A stretch of 12,546 nt of DNA from positions 1-12,546 of the forward strand of contig DATBMA010000016.1 in the NCBI GenBank assembly GCA_036555105.1, written 5' to 3'. The notes below the pieces were generated by a model. It did no database searches. It was not told the DNA's origin and worked only from the letters and a program-made list of their open reading frames with translations. How positions within the stretch are numbered: the stretch's first letter is position 1; each line of letters starts with the position of its first letter. Made by a program: the position numbers and the translations under genes. Shown piece by piece: positions 6,596 through 12,546 of the stretch. The stretch is from DATBMA01 sp036555105 (GTDB taxonomy: Bacteria > Actinomycetota > Acidimicrobiia > Spongiisociales > ZC4RG35).

Positions 6596-7398
6596 TGCTG
6601 GGCCGCAATCGCTACGGCAAGTCGCGGGTCAGGATCTTCAAGGTGCTCGGGCCAAGCCAGGTCGTCGATCTCGACGTGCAAATCCTGCTGGAAGGTGACT
6701 TCGGCGCTGCCCATATCGAAGGCGACAACTCGCGGGTGATCCCCACCGACACGATGCGAAACACATCGTATGTCCTCGCCCAGGAGCACCTCACCTCGGA
6801 CCTCGAAGGGTTCGCCGTTGTCCTGGCCGATCACTTCGTTGCCTCACCTCAAGTGGTGTCGGCCTCGATCGAGCTTTCGGCCCGCAGCTGGTCGAACCTC
6901 GCCCCGAACGGCTTCGTCGCATCGTCTGGAGAGCGGCGGTTGGCGAGGGTCAAGGCAGGTGCCGAGGCAACGTCGATTGGAGCCGGGATCGATGACCTCC
7001 TGGTCCTCAAGACCACCGGCTCGGCTTTCACCGGCTTTCCCCGCGACCAATACACCACCCTCCCCGAGGCAGAGGACCGGCTTTTGGCCACCTCGATCAC
7101 GGCCTCGTGGGACTACGGCAAGGTTCCGGCCGACACCACGGTCATCTGGGAAGGGGTGCGCGACCTGCTGATCGAGCACTTCTTCGGCGACTGGAGCGCC
7201 TCCGTGCAACATCAGGGCTACCTGATGGGCGAGGCGGTGCTCGGCGCCTATCCGGAAATCACCAGGATCGCGTTCCGGATGCCCAACAAGCACCATCTGC
7301 CGGCGGGGTTCGAGCGAATGGGGCTGGAGGACCGCGGAACCGTCTTCATGCCGGTGGACGAGCCACACGGCGACATCAGTCTGGAGGTGACGAGATGA
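6595..7398 (+). CDS. uox: Urate oxidase (cofactor-free uricase)
   Basis: Uricase oxidises urate with O2 to 5-hydroxyisourate and H2O2 without a cofactor. Residues corresponding to the Aspergillus flavus active site are present: Lys9 (YGKSRVR), Thr51-Asp52 (PTDT), Phe145 (GSAF), Arg162 (DRLLAT), Gln205 (SASVQ), and Asn231 with His233 (MPNKHH). At 267 residues it is shorter than the usual 300 or so; the difference seems to be short internal loops and lack of a C-terminal extension, not loss of catalytic parts. It has no peroxisomal-type tail, as expected. Its ATG overlaps the uraH stop (TGATG), and its own stop overlaps the next start (ATGA). No catalase gene is visible nearby to remove H2O2. 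Confidence 0.96.
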   Translation: MLGRNRYGKSRVRIFKVLGPSQVVDLDVQILLEGDFGAAHIEGDNSRVIPTDTMRNTSYVLAQEHLTSDLEGFAVVLADHFVASPQVVSASIELSARSWSNLAPNGFVASSGERRLARVKAGAEATSIGAGIDDLLVLKTTGSAFTGFPRDQYTTLPEAEDRLLATSITASWDYGKVPADTTVIWEGVRDLLIEHFFGDWSASVQHQGYLMGEAVLGAYPEITRIAFRMPNKHHLPAGFERMGLEDRGTVFMPVDEPHGDISLEVTR

Positions 7399-7679
7399 CG
7401 ACCGCTTCGACGCCGACTTCGGTCTGGCCGAAAGTGGCGGCGTGGATCGGGTTGGTGCTCCATCTGTTAGTGGGGGTCTTCCCCTACCTGGCCTCTGGGC
7501 TGATGGTGCCGGGTTGGGGCCTGGTGGTTCTGTGGGTGGTGTGGGCCGGGTTGTTGATCCTGGCTATCCGCCTGTTGCGGCAGCAATCTCCATGGACCCT
7601 GGCCGTCCCCGCCATCGCCGTCGCCTTCTGGTTCCTGTGGCTGACGATCGGCGAATCGCTGTTCGGCTGGACGGCGTGA
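7395..7679 (+). CDS. Small three-helix membrane protein, unknown function
   Basis: This 94-residue protein is not recognised. After a short polar N-terminus (MTTASTPTSVWPK) it has three hydrophobic segments at about 12-36, 41-62 and 67-88, separated by short loops; RLLRQQ (about 59-64) gives a positive loop between helices 2 and 3. There is no cleavable signal peptide, metal site or known motif. The ATG overlaps the urate oxidase stop (ATGA), so it is co-transcribed and probably translationally coupled with the purine genes. It is far too small to be a purine permease of the NCS2 type. It may be an accessory subunit, a membrane anchor or unrelated; the context alone suggests a link to purine catabolism. 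Confidence 0.85.
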   Translation: MTTASTPTSVWPKVAAWIGLVLHLLVGVFPYLASGLMVPGWGLVVLWVVWAGLLILAIRLLRQQSPWTLAVPAIAVAFWFLWLTIGESLFGWTA

Positions 7680-7723
7680 AGGGAAGTCTCACGGTCTCAA
7701 GTCTCAAGGCTTGGGTCCAGGCC
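7680..7723. repeat. Convergent intergenic spacer with GTCTCA repeats and a weak hairpin
   Basis: GTCTCA occurs three times, at 7686-7691, 7694-7699 and 7701-7706. Next, AGGCTTG (7707-7713) can pair with CAGGCCT (7718-7724) around GGTC, with one G-T wobble. The spacer lies between converging stop codons, where a bidirectional terminator would be expected. No T-run follows on either strand, so terminator function is only a possibility. Confidence 0.35.
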
Positions 7724-9061
7724 TCAGGCTGATCTGCGGGCCGACAGGATCTTGACGAAGCTCCGGGTCTGGAGCTCGCCGAGGCTGAGCCCGGTGCGAT
7801 CCACCACCTCGTCCTCGGTGACCGCACCGCAGTTGATCGCCCGCAGGAAGAAGTTGAGCAGGCCCTGACCGGTGGCGGCGTCGTCGAACACCTCCCCTAC
7901 CAGGGTGGCCTGGGCGGCTTTGCCGACGAAGTTCGACAACCGCTCTCCTGCCTGATCGAGGCCCTCCAGGAAGAAGGAGTAGACGGCCGCATAACGAGTG
8001 GGCAGCTGGGCAGGATGCAGATCCCAGCCCTGGTAATAGGCATGCGAGAGCGAGTGGCGAACGTGCTGGAAGTGAAGGCGCCAGGCGGCATGGACCCCTC
8101 TGAGGTTGTCCTCCTGCTGGGCCTCGGTGAAGTCGGGCCCGTTGTGGACGGCGACCGGGAGCACGTTGGTGGCTCCGTCCGATAGCCAGATCCCGGTCCC
8201 GGCCAAGCTGACCTGCTGGATGTCGCGAGCGAAGTCGCAGGCAGGGTGGGTCATGGTCTGGTGGGCAGCGGTGATGTCGAGCGAGGCCGTGTAGTCGTAG
8301 GTGCCGAAGTGAGCGCCGATCACCCTTCCCCTGCCGGCGCTGACGTACCGACGTAGCCCGGCCAGCCCGTCCGGCCCGAGCACCGACTGGGGCGTCTCAA
8401 CCATCAGTTCGCATTGGATCGTGCCCTCAGCCATCCCCAGCGATCCCTCCAGTCCTGTCAGGGCGACAGCCAGCAGATCCACCTGCTCGGGGTCCTGCAC
8501 CTTGGGGAGGGTCACCACGAAGTTGTCGGGCAGGCCGCCGGCCTCTTCCATCAGGCTCGAAATGAAAAGGTCGAGGGTGCGGATGCTGCGGCGGTGCAGC
8601 TCGCCGCTGAGCGGCTTGATCCGCACTCCAATGAACGGCGACAGACCTCCTTCCCGCATGCCAGTCGCCACCTCCGCCGCCGCCGAGCGGCAATGACCGT
8701 CCTCCTCCTGGTCCGGCCGGTTCCCGTAGCCATCCTCGAAGTCCAGACGGAAGTCCTCCACTGGCTCGGTCAGGAGCTTCGCCCGCATCCGGTCAAAGAC
8801 CTGACCAGCCAGCCCAGCCGATCCCGGCATCCCCACTGCCTTGCCAAAGGCATCCGCGTCGGGGGCATAACGGTCGAGTGATGCCTGGGCCAGCTGGCCG
8901 AGCCTGCCGGCGGTCCCCGCCTTGAACAGATGGGCGCCTCCGTAGACGGTGTGAACCGGCTGGCGGCGCGGGCTGGCACCGGGGAACTCGGCGTTCAAGC
9001 GGGAGGCGATGTCCTCGGCTCTATGGGCAATCTCCTCGAGTGTCGAATCTGGAATGGGCAA
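7724..9061 (-). CDS. DUF6986 protein, aldolase/malate-synthase-like
   Basis: The protein resembles the DUF6986 group related to HpcH/HpaI aldolases, CitE and malate synthase (TIM-barrel, metal-dependent acyl-CoA or keto-acid chemistry). With the TTG at 9061 it has 445 residues. Visible motifs are RQPVHTVY (about 34-40), RLDFEDGYG (105-113), GVRIKP (145-150), LPKVQ (185-189), CELMVETPQ (217-225) and GAHFGTYDYTASLDI (249-263). The acidic residues in DFEDGY, ELMVE and TYDYT are likely metal ligands by analogy. No ATG exists upstream of the conserved region; TTG 9061 has GAGAG about 9 nt before it, while GTG 9115 would overlap the neighbouring gene. Proteins of this group occur beside allantoin genes in actinobacteria. 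Use of glyoxylate or ureidoglycolate is inference; the reaction is not known to me. Confidence 0.8.
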   Translation of the reverse strand: MPIPDSTLEEIAHRAEDIASRLNAEFPGASPRRQPVHTVYGGAHLFKAGTAGRLGQLAQASLDRYAPDADAFGKAVGMPGSAGLAGQVFDRMRAKLLTEPVEDFRLDFEDGYGNRPDQEEDGHCRSAAAEVATGMREGGLSPFIGVRIKPLSGELHRRSIRTLDLFISSLMEEAGGLPDNFVVTLPKVQDPEQVDLLAVALTGLEGSLGMAEGTIQCELMVETPQSVLGPDGLAGLRRYVSAGRGRVIGAHFGTYDYTASLDITAAHQTMTHPACDFARDIQQVSLAGTGIWLSDGATNVLPVAVHNGPDFTEAQQEDNLRGVHAAWRLHFQHVRHSLSHAYYQGWDLHPAQLPTRYAAVYSFFLEGLDQAGERLSNFVGKAAQATLVGEVFDDAATGQGLLNFFLRAINCGAVTEDEVVDRTGLSLGELQTRSFVKILSARRSA

Positions 9062-9090
9062 CAGCTGCTCTCTCGAAGCGTGCGGGCGGC

Positions 9091-9100
9091 ACTCTACGGT
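9091..9100. promoter_or_regulatory. Overlapping divergent -10 boxes
   Basis: ACTCTACGGT contains TACGGT on the plus strand (9095-9100) and TAGAGT on the minus strand (complement of 9091-9096), sharing two bases. Both fit TANNNT. The plus box ends 7 nt before the deaminase ATG at 9108, predicting a leaderless mRNA. The minus box predicts a leader of about 23 nt before the TTG at 9061. The -35 regions are weak. If both are used, the two promoters would exclude each other. Confidence 0.35.
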
Positions 9101-9107
9101 TAGGCGG

Positions 9108-10466
9108 ATGCCCACGCTGCTGGTGCGCTCGGCCGAGGTCTTGGCACAGATGGATGACGCCCGCACCGAGTTGGCGGATGCCGGGATGTTCATCCGCGAC
9201 GGCTGGATCGAGCAAGTCGGTCCCAATTCGACGCTTCCGGCAACTGCCGATGAAGTCGTCGACCTTTCGGGACATGTGGTGCTGCCCGGACTGGTCAACA
9301 CCCATCACCACCTCTATCAGACGCTCACCCGCGCGCTGCCCGCAGCCCAAGACGTGGGGCTGTTCGATTGGCTTCGCGCCCTCTATCCGGTGTGGGCGCG
9401 GATGACCCCCGATCACGTGAAGGTGGCCACCCGGCTCGGGCTGGTCGAATTGGCCATGTCCGGCTGCACCACCGCCTTCGACCATCACTATCTCTGGCCG
9501 GGGGCGACCAGCCTGGCCGATCAATTCGAAGGGGCCGACCCCGTCGGCATCAGGTTCCACGCCTCGCGGGGATCGATGAGCCTTGGCGAGTCCCAGGGCG
9601 GGTTGCCGCCAGACTCCGTGGTCGAGGACGAGAGTGCGATCCTGGCGGACTCGGACGATGTGATCGTTCGATTCCACCAACCCGAGGCGGGGGGGATGAA
9701 GCGAGTAGTGCTGGCGCCGTGCTCTCCCTTCTCGGTCACCACTGACCTGATGCGCGAGTCCGCCACCCTGGCCCGGCAGCGGACCGTGACCCTCCATACG
9801 CACTTGGCCGAGACCCGAGATGAAGAAGCCTTCTGTCGCGAAAGGTTCGGGGTGAGGCCGGTCCAGTTGATGGAGCAGCTGGGATGGACCGGGCCGGACG
9901 TCTGGTATGCCCATGCCGTGCACGTCGATCGAGCGGAGGTCGATCGCATTGCTGCCGCCGGGACCGGGGTGGCGCACTGCCCCACTTCGAACATGCGGCT
10001 CGCCTCCGGGATTGCTCCTCTTGCGAAGTATCTCCGCCAAAGGGTGAAAGTCGGCCTGGGGGTGGACGGCTCCGCCTCGAACGACTCTTCGAACCTGTTG
10101 GCCGAGGTCCGCCAGGCGATGTTGCTGGCCAGGTTGGCGGCAGCCGGGCACGGTGATGCATTGCTCGAGGCCCGGACTGCGCTGGCAGTGGCGACCCGGG
10201 GCGGGGCATCGGTGCTGGGAAGGGACGACATCGGATCATTGGAGCCCGGCAAGGCGGCCGACTTCATCGCTCTCGACCTCAACCGGATCGAGTTCGCCGG
10301 AGCCCTCCATGACCCGGTGGCAGCGGTGGTGTTCTGTGCGCCCGTGAGGATCGACCATTCCTGGGTGCACGGACGAAGGGTGATCGAGCACGGAAATCCG
10401 GTCGGGGTCGAGCTGCCGCAATTGGTCGAACTGCACAACCGCTTGGCCCGGGAACTGGTGGCTTAG
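9108..10466 (+). CDS. Probable 8-oxoguanine deaminase (amidohydrolase)
   Basis: This 452-residue member of the TRZ/ATZ (COG0402) amidohydrolases probably deaminates 8-oxoguanine to urate and ammonia. Metal-site motifs are THHHLYQ (His66, His68), HTHLAE (His230, His232), YAHAVH (His269) and VDGSASND (Asp320). The stretch ASRGSMSLGESQGGLPPDS (152-170) is characteristic of the 8-oxoguanine deaminase/hydroxydechloroatrazine hydrolase-like subgroup. Guanine deaminase lacks this stretch. The urate-consuming genes nearby favour the urate-forming reaction. The ATG at 9108 begins MPTLLVRSAEV, the usual N-terminal strand; it lacks a Shine-Dalgarno site and may be leaderless. The gene leads a unit with the xanthine dehydrogenase genes. 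Substrate is inferred from motif and context; a related aminohydrolase is possible. Confidence 0.78.
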   Translation: MPTLLVRSAEVLAQMDDARTELADAGMFIRDGWIEQVGPNSTLPATADEVVDLSGHVVLPGLVNTHHHLYQTLTRALPAAQDVGLFDWLRALYPVWARMTPDHVKVATRLGLVELAMSGCTTAFDHHYLWPGATSLADQFEGADPVGIRFHASRGSMSLGESQGGLPPDSVVEDESAILADSDDVIVRFHQPEAGGMKRVVLAPCSPFSVTTDLMRESATLARQRTVTLHTHLAETRDEEAFCRERFGVRPVQLMEQLGWTGPDVWYAHAVHVDRAEVDRIAAAGTGVAHCPTSNMRLASGIAPLAKYLRQRVKVGLGVDGSASNDSSNLLAEVRQAMLLARLAAAGHGDALLEARTALAVATRGGASVLGRDDIGSLEPGKAADFIALDLNRIEFAGALHDPVAAVVFCAPVRIDHSWVHGRRVIEHGNPVGVELPQLVELHNRLARELVA

Positions 10467-10520
10467 CCGGGGCCTGATCAGTCTGGTTACTTTTGTGCCG
10501 GTTCTTGGAGGATCCGACGC

Positions 10521-11318
10521 ATGGAAATCGCACGACCGACGAGGTTGAGAGAGGCAACCGAGGCCATGGCTGAGTGGCCCGATGGGCTGCCATTGGCCGG
10601 CGGGACCGATCTCATGGTCGAGATCAACTTCGGTCACCGGCACCCAGCCAAGGTCGTGGCCTTGCGCAGGGTCGGCGAGCTGAAAGAGGCTGCAGCCGAG
10701 CGGATCGGGGCCGGGGTCAGCTGGCGCCGGCTCGAGGCGGGCCCCCATCCTGCACTAGCCCAGATCGCCCGCACCGTCGGCAGCCCCCAGATCCGGAGCG
10801 CCGGCACCATCGGAGGCAACCTCGGCACTGCCAGCCCGGCCGGGGACGGGCTCACCTTCGTGGCGGCGGCCAATGGCTCGGTGGAGCTGGTCTCGAGTGC
10901 CGGGACCCGCAGCCTCCACTGGGATGAGTTCCTCATAGGAGTCAAACGCAACGCCAGGCGGCCGGACGAGGTGATCGCGGCGGTCACGTTCCCATCACCC
11001 GTCCCCACCACCCAGGCCTTTGCCAAGGTGGGGACCCGCAATGCCATGGTCATCGCCACCGTTTCGTGCTGCGTGATCCGACACGACGGCGGGAAGTTCG
11101 CCATCGCCCTCGGGTCGGTCGCCCCCACCGTCATGCGGGCTACCCAGGCAGAGGCATACATCAACCAGGAGTCGCGGCCGTCGAACGGCGCTATGTCCGA
11201 GCTGCAACAGATCGTCTCCCAGGAAGTACGACCAATCGACGACCATCGGGCCACCGCCGCCTATCGACGCCACGCGGCGGGCGTGCTTGCGAGACGGCTC
11301 GTGGAAGGATTGCTGTGA
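10521..11318 (+). CDS. xdhB: Xanthine dehydrogenase, FAD-binding subunit
   Basis: The medium subunit of a split molybdenum hydroxylase carries FAD and passes electrons to NAD. The 265 residues show the FAD motifs LAGGTDLMVE (about 25-34) and AGTIGGNLGTASPAGD (94-109), the latter diagnostic for the family. A CO-dehydrogenase-type C-terminal domain follows. GGAGG at 10507-10511 lies 9 nt before the ATG. The 54-nt spacer after the deaminase holds a CTGATCAG palindrome (10474-10481) but no convincing promoter. Its stop overlaps the next gene's GTG (GTGA). Symbols follow E. coli naming (A = Mo, B = FAD, C = FeS); the Bacillus equivalent is pucC. CO dehydrogenase or aldehyde oxidase relatives share the fold, but purine context favours xanthine dehydrogenase. 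Confidence 0.9.
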   Translation: MEIARPTRLREATEAMAEWPDGLPLAGGTDLMVEINFGHRHPAKVVALRRVGELKEAAAERIGAGVSWRRLEAGPHPALAQIARTVGSPQIRSAGTIGGNLGTASPAGDGLTFVAAANGSVELVSSAGTRSLHWDEFLIGVKRNARRPDEVIAAVTFPSPVPTTQAFAKVGTRNAMVIATVSCCVIRHDGGKFAIALGSVAPTVMRATQAEAYINQESRPSNGAMSELQQIVSQEVRPIDDHRATAAYRRHAAGVLARRLVEGLL

Positions 11319-11779
11319 TCATCGAGCTGATCGTCAACGGCGAGAAGCGAGCGGGCGCGGTCGCCTCCGACGAGAGCCTGCTGACGTTCCTCCGTGAGGA
11401 GCTCGATCTGGCCGGGTCGAAGAATGCTTGCGAGCAAGGTGAGTGTGGGTCGTGTTCGGTCGTCGTCGATGGCGAGCTGGTCTGCTCCTGCCTGGTAATG
11501 GCCGCCGATGCAGCCGGCTCGGAGGTCTTGACGGTGGAAGGGTTGGCCAAGGATCAGGAGCTGCACCCGGTGCAGGAGGCCCTCCTCGCGGGCGGCGGCG
11601 TCCAGTGCGGGTTCTGCACTCCCGGCTTCGCAGTGGCGGCCGCCCATCTGTTCTCCACCGACCCTCACCCATCGGCCGACGACATCCGCGAGGCGCTCTC
11701 CGGGAACATCTGCCGCTGCACCGGATACGGCGGGATCCTCAGGGGCCTCGAACGGCTGGCGGGCCGGGACCTGGAATGA
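11315..11779 (+). CDS. xdhC: Xanthine dehydrogenase, 2Fe-2S subunit
   Basis: The small subunit of the molybdenum hydroxylase holds two [2Fe-2S] clusters that carry electrons from the molybdenum centre to FAD. From the GTG at 11315 it has 154 residues, the normal size. The plant-type ferredoxin cluster is bound by Cys39, Cys44, Cys47 (CEQGECGSC) and Cys59. The C-terminal helical cluster is bound by Cys98 and Cys101 (QCGFC) and Cys133 and Cys135 (NICRCTGY). The GTG overlaps the xdhB stop by four bases (GTGA), and the stop overlaps the next ATG (ATGA), so the three subunits are translationally coupled. Here xdhC means the E. coli-type FeS subunit, not the molybdenum-cofactor chaperone of the same name. 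All eight ligands are intact. Confidence 0.95.
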   Translation: MIIELIVNGEKRAGAVASDESLLTFLREELDLAGSKNACEQGECGSCSVVVDGELVCSCLVMAADAAGSEVLTVEGLAKDQELHPVQEALLAGGGVQCGFCTPGFAVAAAHLFSTDPHPSADDIREALSGNICRCTGYGGILRGLERLAGRDLE

Positions 11780-12546
11780 CCATCACCCGCTCCCGTCCGG
11801 AGGTCGCACGAGGGATCGGCACCTCTCCCCGCCGATCCGACGGTGTGCCCAAGGTTGAGGGAAGCTTCAGCTATGTCTCCGACCTCAACCATGAGGACAT
11901 GCTGTGGGCGGCCACGTTGCGCTCTCCCCACCCGTCTGCCCTGATCAAGTCGCTCGATGTGAGCCGGGCAACTGCGTTGGCCGGGGTGGCGGCGGTGCTA
12001 ACGCAGGCGGAAGTGCCGGGGCGCCCGACTTTCGGGCTCGAGCACCCCGATCAGCCTGTGATGTGCGACGGCACCGCTCGATATTGGGGTGAGCCGATCG
12101 CCATCGTGGCGGCAGCCGATCTGGCAACTGCCCGGAGGGCCATCGAGACAATCGAGCTGGAGATGGAGGAGCTCGAGCCCCTCAGCGATCCCGAGCAAGC
12201 CGACCTCGAGGGCTCCGTCTACCGGCGGATGCGAATCCGAACCGGCGATCCGGATCGCCGGGGTCCTGTAGTGGTCGAGGGCTACTACGAGGTGGGGATG
12301 CAGGACCAGGCCCCGCTGGGACCTGAGGCCGGTCTGGCGATCCCGGATGGCATGGGCGGGGTGGACCTGTATGCCACCAGCCAGTTCCTGCATGTCGACC
12401 ACGAGCAGATCGTGGCCTGCCTCGGGCTGCAGCCTGACCAGGTTCGATGCCACCCGCCCGGGATGGGCGGTGCTTTCGGGGCGAGGGAGGACGTCAATCT
12501 GCACATCCATCTCTGCTGGCTGGCGCTGCAGACCGGGCGGCCGGTG
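11776..12546 (+). CDS. xdhA: Xanthine dehydrogenase, molybdopterin subunit (N-terminal part)
   Basis: This is the catalytic large subunit that hydroxylates hypoxanthine/xanthine to urate at the molybdenum centre. The frame is open for 257 codons from the ATG at 11776 to the window end, about a third of a typical subunit. The N-terminal hammerhead domain (about 20-135) is followed by EVGMQDQAPLGPEAGLA (172-188), ATSQ (Gln203) and GGAFGAREDV (231-240). Glu238 aligns by position with the substrate-binding Glu802 of bovine xanthine oxidase (GGFGGKE). Further active-site residues would lie beyond the window. The start overlaps the FeS subunit stop (ATGA). The MQDQ-LGPE pattern is typical of bacterial PucD-like xanthine dehydrogenases. 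A related purine hydroxylase cannot be excluded from this part alone. Confidence 0.92.
   Translation, partial: MTITRSRPEVARGIGTSPRRSDGVPKVEGSFSYVSDLNHEDMLWAATLRSPHPSALIKSLDVSRATALAGVAAVLTQAEVPGRPTFGLEHPDQPVMCDGTARYWGEPIAIVAAADLATARRAIETIELEMEELEPLSDPEQADLEGSVYRRMRIRTGDPDRRGPVVVEGYYEVGMQDQAPLGPEAGLAIPDGMGGVDLYATSQFLHVDHEQIVACLGLQPDQVRCHPPGMGGAFGAREDVNLHIHLCWLALQTGRPV

Noticed and set aside
6595..7398. Urate oxidase as a truncated pseudogene because of its 267-residue length
   Set aside because: All recognisable active-site residues and both ends of the fold are present, and it has precise overlaps with its neighbours.
9009..9107. Extended start of the deaminase at 9009
   Set aside because: The extra 33 residues are antisense to the DUF6986 gene, and the family N-terminal strand begins at MPTLLV (9108).
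9062..9115. GTG at 9115 as the start of the DUF6986 gene
   Set aside because: It would overlap the divergent deaminase start, adds low-similarity sequence and has no Shine-Dalgarno site; the TTG at 9061 has GAGAG upstream.
10474..10481. CTGATCAG palindrome upstream of xdhB as an operator
   Set aside because: A single 8-bp palindrome with no second copy upstream of other purine genes is expected by chance.

Overview
The window reads as chromosomal DNA from a high-GC Gram-positive bacterium. An Actinomycetota member is most likely: EF-G and EF-Tu sequences, G/C-rich third positions, GTG/TTG starts, apparently leaderless genes and a DUF6986-type protein all fit. The class cannot be fixed from this sequence; Acidimicrobiia or a relative is a guess.

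Layout. Positions 1-3163, minus strand: the str operon, rpsL-rpsG-fusA-tuf (tuf cut by the window edge), with a near-consensus sigma-70 promoter at 3355-3383 and a leader of about 185 nt carrying a 37-nt hairpin. Positions 3164-3468 are a divergent control region that also holds three copies of the 7-mer GTCGCAC. Positions 3469-7679, plus strand: a tight purine-catabolism operon, namely allantoinase, a fused allantoicase/OHCU decarboxylase, 5-hydroxyisourate hydrolase, urate oxidase and a 94-residue three-helix membrane protein of unknown function. Positions 7724-9061, minus strand: a DUF6986 protein of the aldolase/malate-synthase-like fold, divergent from the next unit. Positions 9108-12546, plus strand: an amidohydrolase that looks like 8-oxoguanine deaminase, then the three subunits of a xanthine dehydrogenase (FAD, 2Fe-2S, and the start of the molybdopterin subunit, cut by the window end).

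How the genes fit together. Xanthine dehydrogenase makes urate from hypoxanthine/xanthine, and the deaminase would make urate from 8-oxoguanine. Urate oxidase gives 5-hydroxyisourate, the transthyretin-like hydrolase gives OHCU, the decarboxylase domain gives S-allantoin, allantoinase gives allantoate, and the allantoicase domain gives ureidoglycolate plus urea. Every step from xanthine to ureidoglycolate is therefore encoded here. No permease, transcription factor, ureidoglycolate lyase or urease gene is visible in the window. The DUF6986 protein is a candidate for handling the glyoxylate end of the pathway (inference).

Most notable observations: the allantoicase-OHCU decarboxylase fusion, which joins non-consecutive steps; the inverted DUF6986 gene sharing a 46-bp control region with the deaminase; the conserved-looking but unknown small membrane protein; the start of tuf, where all 46 codons end in G or T; and ribosomal protein S12 carrying Arg at position 88, a residue linked to streptomycin resistance elsewhere. 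No tRNA, rRNA, CRISPR array or insertion sequence was seen.
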